A stretch of 64,000 nt of DNA from Haberlea rhodopensis. Its lineage: Eukaryota; Streptophyta; Magnoliopsida; Lamiales; Gesneriaceae. The position numbers were made by a program, and so were the translations under genes. Where the stretch lies: positions 1 through 64,000 of the forward strand of contig CAJQUN010001350.1 of assembly GCA_907163345.1 (NCBI GenBank), given 5' to 3'. The notes under the pieces are model-generated. The model had not been told where the DNA came from. It was given only the letters and a program-made list of their open reading frames with translations, and did not search any database. Shown here in pieces: positions 21,407 to 32,486 of this stretch. Numbering within the stretch: the first letter of the stretch is position 1; each line of letters begins with the position of its first letter.

Positions 21407-23268
21407 TGTTGAGCCTTAAACGCATGGTTGCGTTTAATGCGTTAAATTATCCCCGGTTAATCTTTGAGTTTTGATGATCAACAAAACTTGCATTTGTTAT
21501 ACTAATATGTCTACTTAGTGTACAGGGTTATATTGATAAATTGGTTGGGAAGACCAATGGAAGAGAACCCAAGTTATACAATAACATATGCGAGTTCATA
21601 GGACAAGCGGTGATTTTTATCAAGGAATCTATTGAGCTTGGACGAGAAGGAATGACATCTATGAACAACCAATTTAAGTGTTCAACATGTGTGGAATGAT
21701 GTTGGAACAATTTTTTATGATGGGATGAAGACCCACAAACCAATGGTCCGTTGGTGGGCAAATTCGTATAGAAGCCAATTGGAGCGCAGTGCAATGTTTT
21801 GATTATATCTCTTGGCTCGATGCTCCGAACAAGGTGAATCCAAAGAGGTTGGAAAGCAAACTCAATATTCTAGATTTCATATTCGAACATCTCAGTCCAA
21901 TTCGGATTGCATCATGGAGCAAAATGTCATGGAAGTCATAACAAGTGCAGATTGTAGCAAGGTTTGAGCGACTGTAGCATGTTGGGCATAACTTCTTCAT
22001 ACCTTAATGAAATGCAATGAAATTTGTACAAACCTAGATAAGAGGAAGAGCTACAACTTTCATGTTTACCACTTTTCCCAGAAATGAGCTTAAGATGGTC
22101 TAATAGTGCAAAGTTTGAGAGTGCTGAAATCTGGCAGATCACCTCAGGCGATCCGGGCCATCACCTCAGGCGATCCGAGCCATGTTGCGCACCATCGACT
22201 GAAGCGATGGCACGGTGGGCACGCTGGCGATCAGATCGCCCCAGGCGATGGTCAACCTCGCCCCATGCGATCCAGAATGCTTCCTAGGCCATTTTTTTGA
22301 AGGGCGATCGCCCCAGGCGATGCACGGAACGCCCGAGGCAATCCAGAACTTTACCTACGGCCTTGTTTATCATTGATGATCGCCCCAGGCGATGGGGAGA
22401 TCGCCCGAGGCGATCTGGGCCAGATTTGACCGTTAAAGGGTGGCGATGGAGATCGCCCGAGGCGATGTCCGAGGCGATCGAGGCGTGATTCAAGCCTTAT
22501 GTGTAGCAACGGCTAGTAGGAGCCTTGGGGGCCTCCTACACTATAAATATTGATGCTTTGGAGCATTTTGAAGACAAGAAACAAGCCTACAAACTTCTAC
22601 AAAGCTTTGATCATTCAAAATTCAAATAGCATTGCAATCTCCATACATTGTTGTTGTATTGGAGCTTGTAATTCATTCTTTTTGTTAGAGTCTTGTTATC
22701 TTCGTGTGAGTACACCGTGAAGGTGTTTGTTGGTTTATTGTAAAGGTCCTCCAACACCAAAGCAAGTTGGAAAATTGTAAAGTCGCCAACAAGTGAAGTT
22801 GGTGCATGTGTTGTGGCTATCCTTGGAGCCCTTAAGGCCAAGAAGACTCGTGAAGAGTGTTGGTAGCTCGGGAAGAGCTTTGTATACTCGGGAAGAGTAT
22901 TGTGCTCGGGAAGAGCTTGTGTACTCGGGAAGAGTATTGTGCTCGGGAAGAGCTTGTGTACTCGGGAAGAGTTGGGTTGTGGCTAACTTGGAGCCCTCAA
23001 GGCCAAGATCGTTTATTCTAGTGGAACCTCGGTTGGAGGTTATCTAACCGGGAAGAGGAGAAGTAGGCGATTCATCGCCGAACTTCTATAACAAATCCTT
23101 TTGTTATTTATTGCTTTATTTTTCATTACGCATTTATTTATTTATTCTTTTTATTTATCGATTGACTAAAGGCTTCCGCAAGCGCAAAACTCTTTTATTT
23201 TTCAAACTCATTTTAAAAAGCTAAAGTAGCCAAGGAATCTCATTCACCCCCCCTCTTCGATTCCAACA
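21407..23268 (+). repeat. Sirevirus-like element 3' LTR
   Basis: 1862 bp, nearly identical to the 5' LTR, with a TATA box at 22542-22549. The same open frames (for example 22793-23047) recur at identical relative positions and come from the tandem repeats, not from genes. Confidence 0.92.
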
Positions 23269-23783
23269 AAATCCCCTTAGCCCGCGAGGATCAGTCCAAA
23301 GTTAGCTTTGTCACAGCGGGAGGAACTTTTTGTTATGTCGTCATGCCCTTCGGATTGAAAAATGCTGGGGCTACTTATCAGAGACTGATGGATAAATGTT
23401 CAGAGATCAAATAGGACGGAACGTGGAGGTTTATGTTGATGACGTCCTGATCAAAAGCAAGAAGGCCCAAAATCTGATAGAAGATATGGAGGAAGTCTTT
23501 GCCACTTTGAGAAGATTTGGCATGAAGTTAAATCCAGCCAAATGTACCTTCGGAATTCATAGTGGAAAATTCTTGGGGTACATGGTGACAGAGAGAGGTG
23601 TGGAAGCTAACCCTGAGAAAATCCGAGCAATCCAAGAAATGAACCCTCCTCAGACCTTGAACGAAGTACAAAGGTTAGCAGGAAGAATAGCCACGCTTAG
23701 TCGATTCATATCTAGATCGGCTGATAGGAGTTTGCCTTTCTTTAAAGCATTAAGGCGAGGAATGCAGTTCGAGTGGGATGATC
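23269..23783 (+). pseudogene. Tat pol: reverse transcriptase, C-terminal half
   Basis: Resumes with PLAREDQSKVSF, FCYVVMPFGLKNAGATYQR and, after a one-base frameshift near 23395, VYVDDVLIKSKKA with the YVDD catalytic pair. It continues through FLGYMVTERG and NEVQRLAGRIATLSRFISRS. It is interrupted at 23783 by a solo LTR; the target TGATC is repeated at 25826-25830. Confidence 0.9.
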
Positions 23784-25825
23784 TGTGATATCCCTGAAAT
23801 GATTAATTGCAATTTGGTGCATTAATTGTGTTTATATGATTAATTATGTGGTAATTAATTATGTGTTGGAATTATTATGTTGAAATGCTTAGTCATGTGT
23901 TAAAGTGACCCGGGATAGCATTTCAGGGTGCATGTTGGGTATGTTGGGAATTATGGTTGGAAGCATGATTTATTTGCCTTGGTTAGCAATTCATTAGAAA
24001 TCATGTGTTTAATTGATGTTTTGGTGCATTTGGTTTAATGCTTTGGAAAATATCATGTTTGGGTGTTTTATACACCATGGATTGTGGATTGCATTTTTAA
24101 TTAAACCCAATCCCCTTTTATACCCTTATAACCCCACCTCATCCACTTTCACTTTACCAAAATCAAATCTACAAACCCTTTTCTCTCCATTTTCGAACTC
24201 AAGCCTTGGGGTGAAGAGGAACCTTTCAAAAATCTTGATTTGTGGAGATTGTTGGGTGATTTGAGGTCCCCAAGAGGTATGGATACCTCATGGTTAATTT
24301 TGTAAGGTTTTGTTTAAGTTTGGGTTGATTTTGAAGGGTTTTAAAATGAGTTTATGTTGGGTTGTTTTGGTTGAGGTTAAAGGTTGGATTTATACTTGTT
24401 TGAAGTATATTTTGGTGGTTTAAGTTGTCATTTTTGTTGTTGTTTGTTTGTATAAGTGTTGGGATGGTTTGGAAGAAAATTTTGGTACAAAAATGGCAGA
24501 AATCGCGCCTCTGCGCAAGGCGATCGATCGCCTGAAAAGAGGCGACCGATCGCCAAGAGGCAGTGGGCTTTTTGCGGGTTAGGCGATCGATCGCCTAAAA
24601 TGAGGCGACCGATCGCCAAGAGGCAGTGGCCAATTCAAAGGAATGGCGATCGATCGCCATGTTTGAGGCGACCGATCGCCGCACTGAAAATTTTGAGGCG
24701 ACCGATCGCCTGGGTGAAGCGATCGACCGCCGCCAGTGGATTTTTGAGAAATGCTTTCTTTTGTCAAATTTTTGGTATTTGGCTATTATTTGGCTTCTAA
24801 TATGGGGTTGTGTGATTGTGTAGAACCATCCCAGGTAGCAACGCAACCGAGGAATTGAAGCCATATCAAATCCACTTTTGGAAAGGTACGTAGTGGACGT
24901 ACGGGCACCCAACGGTACATGTATCTTATATACTTATTGTTTATGCATTGTGGATGCAAATATATATGTGGTATTGCATTGTGGATGCAAATACATGTTA
25001 TGCATGATGTTTATAGATGCATATGATTATTGGTGCATATCCCATGAGTCGTGGTCATCCCTTGATGATTTTAATGCTTGCCGTTATTTGTTTGGTTCCG
25101 CTAAATGTGAAGCGAGGGGTGGGAGCGCCGCATGTCACATTTGAGCGTGGTTATCATATAGGGCGAGGAAAGGGTATTTGCCGCTCAATGAGAGGCGAGG
25201 GGTGGGAGTCCCGCAGTCCATTGAAGCGAGGTTATCCTATGCCGCCTATATGTAAATAAGCGAGGGGCATTAAAATACATTGTGATGGACAGACTAGGGA
25301 TTGGTGATCAGTATTTGGTATTGATGAGCTGGTATATGTCATGACATGTTTAGACCATTAAAAATAATCTATTGATTATACTCATGAGTTATGGTACAGG
25401 GACAACCAAACGGGAAGCGTTTGAAATGCATGGGAAAAACAGGAAGTGTTTTATTATGATTATGCATTTACGCTTTATCTTCATATTGTGTTGAATATGA
25501 ATGATTATTATTGCTCATGTTTGGGGGTTGTCCTTGTAGGTACACGTTTGGCATGATAGGAGGGCTAGACGGGTTGAGACAGTGAGCTTGAAGAGCATCT
25601 TTGGTAGATGAAGGACAGGATTATTTTGGATAGTATCTACTCTAGGAGTAGTATAAACTATAGTTGAACACATTCATTGATTGGAATGTAATTAATCCAT
25701 TTGGTAGTCCTTATTTTTGGCATGTAATGCTTAAGCTCATAAACTCAACACGTTCTTTTACACTCTGATTATTATGATAGCTCTATTATGCCTTGATTCC
25801 GCACTTAAGGATTAGGGTCCTTACA
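23784..25825 (+). mobile_element. Solo LTR (gypsy, chromovirus-like), about 2 kb
   Basis: TGTGATATCCC at 23784 and GGGTCCTTACA at 25825 are typical ends of plant gypsy LTRs. TGATC is duplicated at 23779-23783 and 25826-25830, and the Tat RNase H frame resumes after it. No gag, pol or primer site lies inside, so this is one LTR left after recombination between two. It contains a dense GATCGATCGCC array (24505-24735) and repeated GCGAGGGGTGGGAG motifs near 25110-25205. Confidence 0.88.
24505..24735. repeat. Palindromic GGCGATCGATCGCC array in the solo LTR
   Basis: GGCGATCGATCGCC, GGCGACCGATCGCC and variants occur about nine times, separated by AAGAGGCAGTGG-type spacers. Each is a perfect or near-perfect palindrome. 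The open frames here are by-products of the repeat. Confidence 0.85.
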
Positions 25826-26948
25826 TGATCAGTGTCAGAAGGCTTTTGAAGACTTGAAAGAATATCTAGCTCAGTTACCTTTGATGAATAAACCCGAGCA
25901 CAATGAGACCCTCCTCGTCTACTTGTCGGTAACCGAGGAAGTTGTCAGCTCGGTGTTAATTCAAGAGAAATTTGGGCAGCAGCAACCGGTATGTTATGTC
26001 AGCCGAGCTTTGCAAGGAGCCGAACAAAGATACCCTGAAATTGAAAAGTTAGCTTTGGCTCTGGTGATCACTGCAAGAAGGCTTCGGCCTTATTTTTTAT
26101 CTCACCCTATCATGGTGGTAACGAGCACTCCCTTAGGAAGGCTCTTGTCAAAAGCTAAAATTTCAGGGAGGATTGTGAAATGGGCCACAGAATTGAGCGA
26201 GTTCGATATTTCTTATCAGCCTCGGACTACCATCAAGGCTCAGGCCTTATCTGATTTCTTGGTTGAAGTAACTCATACTCGCGAAGAAAAAGATTGGAGC
26301 CTATTTGTAGATGGATCATCTACTCAAATAGGAAGCGGTGCAGGAATTATACTGATCAGTCCAGAAGGAGAGGAAATTGCCATAGCTATTCAGTTCGGTT
26401 TTCATTCTTCAAACAATGAAGCCGAATTCGAAGCTCTCCTCTCGGGTTTACGAGTAGCAATAGATGCCGGAGCTCAGAAAGTAAAAGTGTTCATGGATTC
26501 AATGCTGGTCGTGCAGCAGGTAAATGGGGTGTACAAGGTGAAAGAAGAAAAGTTGAAAAAATATGTGGAGAAGGCTCAAGTATTAATGACTCAGTTCCAG
26601 GAAGTGCAATTGAAGCAAATACCACGAGAAGATAATAACCGAGCAGATTCACTTGCAAAGTTGGCCAGCTCCATCCATGAGTGGAAGAACAGGAAAGTGC
26701 TGGTACAAGATCTTTTGGTCTCGCACATAGCAATCAACAATATAATGAGTTTGGAGCCTTGTATCATATCTGATTGGCGAGAGCATATCATTAAATTCTT
26801 GAAAAATATGGTGTTGCCGTTAGATCCAAAGGAAGCTGCTTGGGTGAAGAGAATGCAGAGGCGTTTTGTGTTAGCAGAAGGTAAATTGTTCAAAAGGGGA
26901 TTTTCAGCTTCCTTCTTGCAATGCACATCAATACAAGAATGAGAACAT
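25826..26948 (+). pseudogene. Tat pol: RNase H and second (archaeal-type) RNase H
   Basis: The first part has the Ty3-type RNase H remnants LLVYLSVTEEVVSSVLIQE and QPVCYVSRALQGAEQRYPEIE. A second RNase H begins near 26295 with WSLFVDGSSTQIGSGAGIIL, then NNEAEFEALLSGL, VFMDSMLVVQQVNG and REDNNRADSLAKLAS. These carry the D, E, D, D catalytic positions. This second domain is characteristic of the Tat lineage. A TGA at 26940-26942 and a frame change separate it from integrase. Confidence 0.88.
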
Positions 26949-27993
26949 TTGCTAAGGGAGATTCACGAAGGCTGTTGTGGGAATCATTCGGGAAGTAATA
27001 TGTTATATCAAAAAGCCCTTCGTGCAGGATACTATTGGCCCAGTATGAGAGAAAATGCCGAGGAAATTGTTAAAAAATGTAACAATTGCCAGAAACATGC
27101 AAGTTTATCTCATATACCCGCAGAGGTCTTAAATAGCAGTATTACTTCCTGTCCCTTCGATCAATGGGGGATGGACATCGTCGGACCTTTTCCTCTTGCC
27201 ACGGGGCAAAGAAAATTCCTCATAGTAGCAGTTGAGTACTTTACTAAATGGGTGGAAGCCGAGCCTCTAGCAAAAATAACTGAGGAAGAAATCATCAAAT
27301 TCTTATGGAGAAGCATAGTATGTCGGTTCGGAATACCGAGGAGAATTATTTCGGATAATGGAAGGCAATTTCAGGGAAAGAAACTACAGGAATGGTGCGA
27401 GGATATGAAAATCAGGCAAGTATTCACGTCAGTAGCCTATCCACAGTCAAATGGGCAAGTCGAAGTTATTAACCGTATTCTATTACATGGGATTAAGACG
27501 AAGCTGGAAGGGGAGAATGGGTAAATGAACTACCTGGAGTCTTGTGGGCCTATCAAACAACTCCTCGGGTATCTACAGGGGAAACTCCGTATAGTCTAGT
27601 ATACGGTTCGGAGGCCCTCATTCCAGCGGAAATTGGGATTGAATCTCTCCGCGTACAATGTTATGATCCAGAGCAGAACGAGGGTAAGAGAATGCAAGAG
27701 TTAGATGAGATTGACCAGCTAAGAGAACAAGCTGCAGCAAGAACAGAGCTATATAAAGTAAGGATTACCAACGCCTATAACCGAAGGGTTCGATCAAGAA
27801 CATTTCAAGTTGGGGATTTAGTGTTACGAAGAACAAATCCTGCTGGTGAGGTGAAAAGTTGGCAACCAAATGGGAAGGCCCTTACAAAATCAAGGAAGTA
27901 ATCGGAAGAGGAGCCTACAGGCTGGAGGATCATGAAGGTCGGAAATTGGTAAGACCTTGGAACATTCATAACCTGAAGAAATATTTTGTGTAA
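26949..27993 (+). pseudogene. Tat pol: integrase, frameshifted
   Basis: An HHCC zinc-binding N-terminus (HEGCCGNHSGSNMLYQKAL..CNNCQKH) leads to the catalytic core. D is in WGMDIVGPFP, D in IISDNGRQFQ and E in NGQVEVINR, forming the DDE triad. Frame changes near 27520 and 27860 break the protein. The frame ends ..RPWNIHNLKKYFV with TAA at 27991-27993, a usual Tat pol terminus. Non-functional as it stands. Confidence 0.9.
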
Positions 27994-28077
27994 TCTTTCT
28001 CTTTTGTTTACTTTCTGAATTCAGCAGTAATAAAATGAAAGTATTTGATTCATCGAGTTTTTTCGGAATTCTAATGA

Positions 28078-29304
28078 TTTACTCGTGGGATAGGGATGTT
28101 TGGTCCACGTTTAGACATTACACTATCATCAGTTTACTCGTGGGATCGGGATGTTTGGTCCACGTTTAAACATTATATTATCATCGGTTTACTCGTGGGA
28201 TCGGGATGTTTGGTCCTTAAACGTTACATTATCATCGGTTTACTCGTGGGATCGGGATGTTTGGTCCACGTTTTAAACCTAAAATTGCCTATGTGTTTGT
28301 GCTCGGGGTAGCGAGCTTTGTTCGGAATTTTAGTTGTTTACTCGTGGGATCGGGATGTTTGGTCCACGTTTTAAACATAAAATTGCCTAAGTGTTTGTGC
28401 TCGGGGTAACGAGCTTTGTTCGGAATTTTAGTTGTTTACTCGTGGGATCGGGATGTTTGGTCCACATTTTAAACCTAAAATTACCTAAGTGTTGGTGCTC
28501 GGGGTAGCGAGCTTTGTTCGGAATTTTAGTTGTTTACTCGTGGGATCGGGATGTTTGGTCCACGTTTTAAACCTAAAATTGCCTAAGTGTTGGTGCTCGG
28601 GGTAGCGAGCTTTGTTCGGAATTTTAGTTGTTTACTCGTGGGATCGGGATGTTTGGTCCACGTTTTAAACCTAAAATTGCCTAAGTGTTGGTGCTCGGGG
28701 TAGCGAGCTTTGTTCGGATTTTAGTTGTTTACTCGTGGGATCGGGATGTTTGGTCCACGTTTTAAACCTAAAATTGCCTATGTGTTGGTGCTCGGGGTAG
28801 CGAGCTTAGTTCGGAATTTTAGTTGTTTACTCGTGGGATCGGGATGTTTGGTCCACGTTTTAAACCTAAAATTGCCTAAGTGTTTGTGCTCGGGGTAGCA
28901 AGCTTTGTTCGGAATTTTAGTTGTTTACTCGTGGGATCGGGATGTTTGGTCCACGTTTTAAACCTAAAATTGCCTAAGTGTTTGTGCTCGGGGTAGCGAG
29001 CTTAGTTCGGAATTTTAGTTGTTTACTCGTGGGATCGGGATGTTTGGTCCACGTTTTAAACCTAAAATTGCCTATGTGTTGGTGCTCGGGGCAGCGAGCT
29101 TTGTTCGGAATTTTAGTTGTTTACTCGTGGGATCGGGATGTTTGATCCACGTTTTAAACCTAAAATTGCCTATGTGTTTGTGCTCGGGGTAGCGAGCTTT
29201 GTTCGGAATTTTAGTTGTTTACTCGTGGGATCGGGATGTTTGGTCCACGTTTTAAACCTAAAATTGCCTATGTGTTTGTGCTCGGGGTAGCGAGTTTGTT
29301 CGGA
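28078..29304 (+). repeat. 98-bp tandem array in the Tat element
   Basis: Every unit starts TTTACTCGTGGGATCGGGAT and continues GTTTGGTCCACGTTTTAAAC. The first three units are short (about 51-55 bp: 28078, 28133, 28188). From about 28239 there are eleven units of about 97-98 bp that add GTGCTCGGGGTAGCGAGCTT. The array lies between the pol stop and the antisense gene. Units differ at only a few positions. Confidence 0.92.
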
Positions 29305-29368
29305 AATACAAGTAAATGATTTCATTAATGAAAGAGAAAGAAATACAATAAAAGGTAAAAGCTCTACC

Positions 29369-31398
29369 CTACGGCTGGAATAACTCCTCCGGGAGGCTCT
29401 CCAGAGCAGCATTGACGTCAAGGAAATCTTTTGAAGCCCCTTCGGGAGGGTAGCCTTGAGATCTAAATTGGCCGACGCATGCTTCAAAACCATGATCAAT
29501 GAACTTATAAGCACGGTCAGCCACCATGTTGCTATACTCTGGAGACTTCAAAAACTCAGCTTTCTTCGAGAGCCAGAGTTCTTCCACACGAGCATCAGTG
29601 TAAGATTTCTCTTGAGCAAGCTGCTCGGAGACAGCTTGACGTTGCTCAGCCAGGGATTTATACTGCTCTGACAAAGTAGAGTTAGCACCTTCCAGATCAG
29701 CAAACTTTGTCCGCTCCTCTGCCAGGACCTGCTCCGCCTTGTCCCGAGCTGATACCAGGGCCAAGTGCCGCTCCTCCAAAAGGCTCACTGTTTTCTTCAA
29801 CTCCTCACCCATACCCTCTAACTGCCGGATGCGCTTCTGGTTTTGCCCATCAGACAATCGAACTGAATGAAAGCGAGTGAGAAGTTCACTCGCCATCATG
29901 TGGGCCTGCACCAGATCATATATAAAGTTAAAGTAAGAAATGAAGGTATTGGAAAAAGACAAACAGAACAAATTAATGGGTATAAACATTTACCTGAGTA
30001 AAGGAGGAGGAGAAGTCGTTCACCAAGTTGCTGAAAGCCAGCTCCCCGGGGTATTTTCGATCAGCTGGGTTGGGGGTATAGCACAAAATGGAATGGGAGG
30101 CTTTGGGATCGGGTTTTTTCAGTAGTGGAACAGTGGGGGAGTACGTCCACGAAGGGATATGGTATCTCGAGGTAGGCCGGGATACACCGAGAGCGGGTTG
30201 AGAGGAGGCTCGAGGTTCGGAAGGGATAAGGGAAGAAGAAGTTTTCTTAGTAGGAGGTGCTTGGGGCGAAGAACTTGGACCTTCGGGAGTAGTCTTTCTC
30301 TTGCGATGAAGAGCTTGAGTCCTCTCAGGTGAAGCCTTCTCCTCAGAAGGAGTCAAAATCTCAATGGACGGGGGAGGTGCAGGAGTAGTAGCAGCCTTAG
30401 AAGTTTGGCCTTTTTGGCTCTTATCCCTTAGCTTCTCGGCTATCCTTGCCTTCATCATTTTTGTTTCTGAAAATAGCAGAGAAATATTAGTCCGAACATG
30501 ATAAGTTAAAAGTAAAACGAAGAAGATTACTTGGAAAGCACTCACCGAGGGACATTTTCAAGGATACACCCTTGGGGCTCAATTGGAACAAGTATAGCAG
30601 TCCGTCGTCAATCAGCTCCATCAAATTAAAACACTGATCGCCAAGTGCACGACGAACCGACAAATACGGTTCCTCCTCAAGGTGACCCTTGATTGATTTC
30701 CCCCTCGGGAGACTTTCCCTCCACTCCATAGGGCAATCCCAAGGCTGGAGGGGACGAGCAAAGAAGTAAGAGTTTTTCTAATTTTTTATGGACGAGGGGT
30801 ATTTTTTGAGGAAGCCAACCCCTGTCCTTGAGGAAAAGTAAAAAAGCCCGATCTCTTTCTTGTTCAATTGAAAGAAACAATGAAAAAACTCGGGAGTAGG
30901 GGTAAAACCCAGATAAGAAAGAACTATGAAGAAGCCTGCTAGTAACCTATAGCTATTGGGAAATAATTGACTAAGGGAAACACAGAAGTAGGAGGCCACT
31001 TCAATAAAGAAAGAAGGGACGGGAAAACGGAGGCCTCCTCGGAGCTGGTCTATATAGAAAGGAAAATACCCCTTAGGGGGTAAGTGGGGACGAGATCCAG
31101 AAGGGGGAGCAATAATAGAAGTCCCCTCAGAAATCCCCCATTTAGTTCGGATATTGATGAGGTGCTGAGTCAATTTGACCTCAGACTCGAAGATCTCGAA
31201 CCAAGGAACACGGGCTTTAACTAAATCTCGCTCTGTAGCACGTTTCTGCTCTTGTTTATGAGCAGCCGACGCAGCAGAAGAGCTTAGGGTTTTGTCGCTA
31301 TCAAAAGAGGAAGAGGGTTGAGGAGATGGGCTAAGAGCGTCTCCTTCGTTAAACCTATCTATCGCTTGCAATGAAGAATCGGCTGAGGAAGAAACCAT
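29369..31398 (-). pseudogene. Antisense three-exon gene of the Tat element (PF04195-like plus coiled coil)
   Basis: Minus-strand gene with exons 31398-30546, 30466-29994 and 29905-29369. Introns are 79 and 88 bp with GTGAGT/TTTCAG and GTAAAT/GTGCAG borders; phases fit exactly, giving 620 codons plus stop. Exon 1 has the 'putative gypsy type transposon' domain (FYIDQLRGGLRFPVPSFF..LFPNSYRLLAGFF). Exon 2 is basic and Ser/Pro-rich (SPERTQALHRKRKTTPEG). Exon 3 is a long coiled coil (LEERHLALVSARDKAEQVL). One in-frame TAG at 30778-30780 interrupts exon 1, probably replacing Trp. Antisense ORFs are known in Tat-lineage elements; their function is not established. A TATA box lies 107 bp upstream of the ATG. 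Confidence 0.82.
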
Positions 31399-31504
31399 AC
31401 TTAGGTGATTAAAAAAGGACTGCTGGGGAAAGTTGTTCGACCGTCTGGTGCTAGCTCGGAAGCAAAATGCAGCAAAGTAAGGACAAATGAAGAAAAAAGA
31501 GGGG

Positions 31505-31512
31505 TATTTATA
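31505..31512 (-). promoter_or_regulatory. TATA box for the antisense gene
   Basis: TATAAATA on the minus strand, in CTATAAATACCCC, 107 bp before the antisense ATG and inside the element rather than in the LTR. It supports an independent antisense promoter. Confidence 0.55.
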
Positions 31513-31725
31513 GCGGGGACCATGTGAATAGTCATTTAATCTTCACCGTCCAAAAATAAGGGAATGGACGGTTATAAAGGAGCCTCGGGAAACGAAACGT
31601 CGCGCGGCATTTGAAATATTTGGGCGGGAAAAAAGGGCGGCAAAAATGTCCCGAGCAGGTTAAGTTTGGGATTTTACCCGAAGACAATAAAACAAGACTT
31701 CAAAAGTCTCGTCTTGCTTTACTTT

Positions 31726-31737
31726 AGGGGGGTGAGG
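31726..31737 (+). other. Tat element polypurine tract
   Basis: AGGGGGGTGAGG immediately precedes the 3' LTR. Confidence 0.75.
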
Positions 31738-32359
31738 TGATGTCATATGATATATTGACATCCTCGGGTAAAATCCCTCAAGGGCCGAACAAGCCATATA
31801 CCGAACAGAGGGCACCGAACGGAAAGCACCGAGCAGGGTTTTTACCGAACAGCTGCTAACCCTCCTCGGTTTTCTGGTCAAAGATTAGCGGAAGACCCGG
31901 GAGTAACTAACAAATTAACCGGCGTGAATGAACGTGCAATAATGGGGCGCGGATTTCTCGGACGCGTTGGGCTCCAGTTAAGCCACGATCAGAGGACATC
32001 GTGTTCCGGATCTCCCGCGAGCCAATCACTGGGAACAGTCCTATAAATACCCGCGGATGTCATCATAGTAAGGGTTGGATTTTTCTGGGCAAAAAGACTC
32101 CGAAGAGAGCAAATTGATGTATGTTCGGTCTTTTCTGTTATTTCTATAAGAAATTTGTGTAAGTCATTGAGCAATTATTATTTGTGTCCAGAGAGTCTTG
32201 TAAATCATCAATATTTTATAGTGAAGTTTTATACTGGACTAGGTCCCGTGGTTTTTCTCTCAATTTGAGGGTTTTCCACGTAAAAATCTTGGTGTGTTTA
32301 TCGTTATTTTCCTTTAACACCTTATTCTACCTTAAATCCGAAAATCACTGATCACATCA
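31738..32359 (+). repeat. Tat element 3' LTR
   Basis: 622 bp, same ends as the 5' LTR; TATA box at 32042-32049. About ten mismatches to the 5' LTR by eye. Confidence 0.92.
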
Positions 32360-32486
32360 ATAATATATATGAAAATATAAAAATATACAGCCATCTCAGT
32401 CGTGTCGTATCCTGAAAATTTTGAAAATCTATAACGTCGTATCTGTGTTGTGTCAGTATCACTATATCAGTGTCCGTGCATCATAG
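32360..32486 (+). mobile_element. Right part of the split TIR element
   Basis: The segment begins with the second copy of the Tat target duplication ATAAT and ends AGTGTCCGTGCATCATAG, the inverted match to 13291-13308. It shares the GTGTC/GTCGT-rich character of the left arm. Confidence 0.55.

Larger units (their letters stand above)
17136..23268 (+). mobile_element. Gag-only Sirevirus-like copia element
   Basis: Inserted into the Tat RT. LTRs of 1864 bp (17136-18999) and 1862 bp (21407-23268) begin TGTTGAGCC and end TTCCAACA; AAATC is duplicated at 17131-17135 and 23269-23273. The primer site (TGGTATCAGAGCC, 19002-19014) matches tRNA-Met. The 2.4 kb internal region encodes only Gag; there is no protease, integrase or RT. 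Several polypurine copies precede the 3' LTR, a Sirevirus trait. I count about 23 substitutions between the LTRs (roughly 1.2%), so insertion is recent and later than the Tat host. It must have been mobilised in trans. Confidence 0.9.
13902..32359 (+). mobile_element. Tat-lineage Ty3/gypsy retrotransposon, nested and defective
   Basis: Two 622-bp LTRs (13902-14523 and 31738-32359) begin TGATGTCATATG and end GATCACATCA. ATAAT is duplicated at 13897-13901 and 32360-32364. Without its two insertions the element is about 10.3 kb. Order: LTR, PBS (TTGGCGCCGTCTGTGGG), gag, protease, RT, RNase H plus a second RNase H, integrase, a 98-bp tandem array, an antisense gene, a polypurine tract, LTR. The second RNase H and the antisense gene point to the Tat lineage. 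I count roughly ten LTR mismatches in 622 bp, so insertion was moderately recent. Several frameshifts and stops break pol. Confidence 0.92.

Noticed and set aside
24428..24912. Several overlapping open frames on both strands, up to 114 codons
   Set aside because: They arise from the GATCGATCGCC palindrome array, which is GC-rich and poor in stops. Arg/Pro/Ser-rich translations on both strands are typical of such repeats.
28078..29304. Regular direct repeats that could suggest a CRISPR array
   Set aside because: Units are contiguous with no unique spacers, lie inside a plant retrotransposon and are 98 bp long; this is a tandem repeat.
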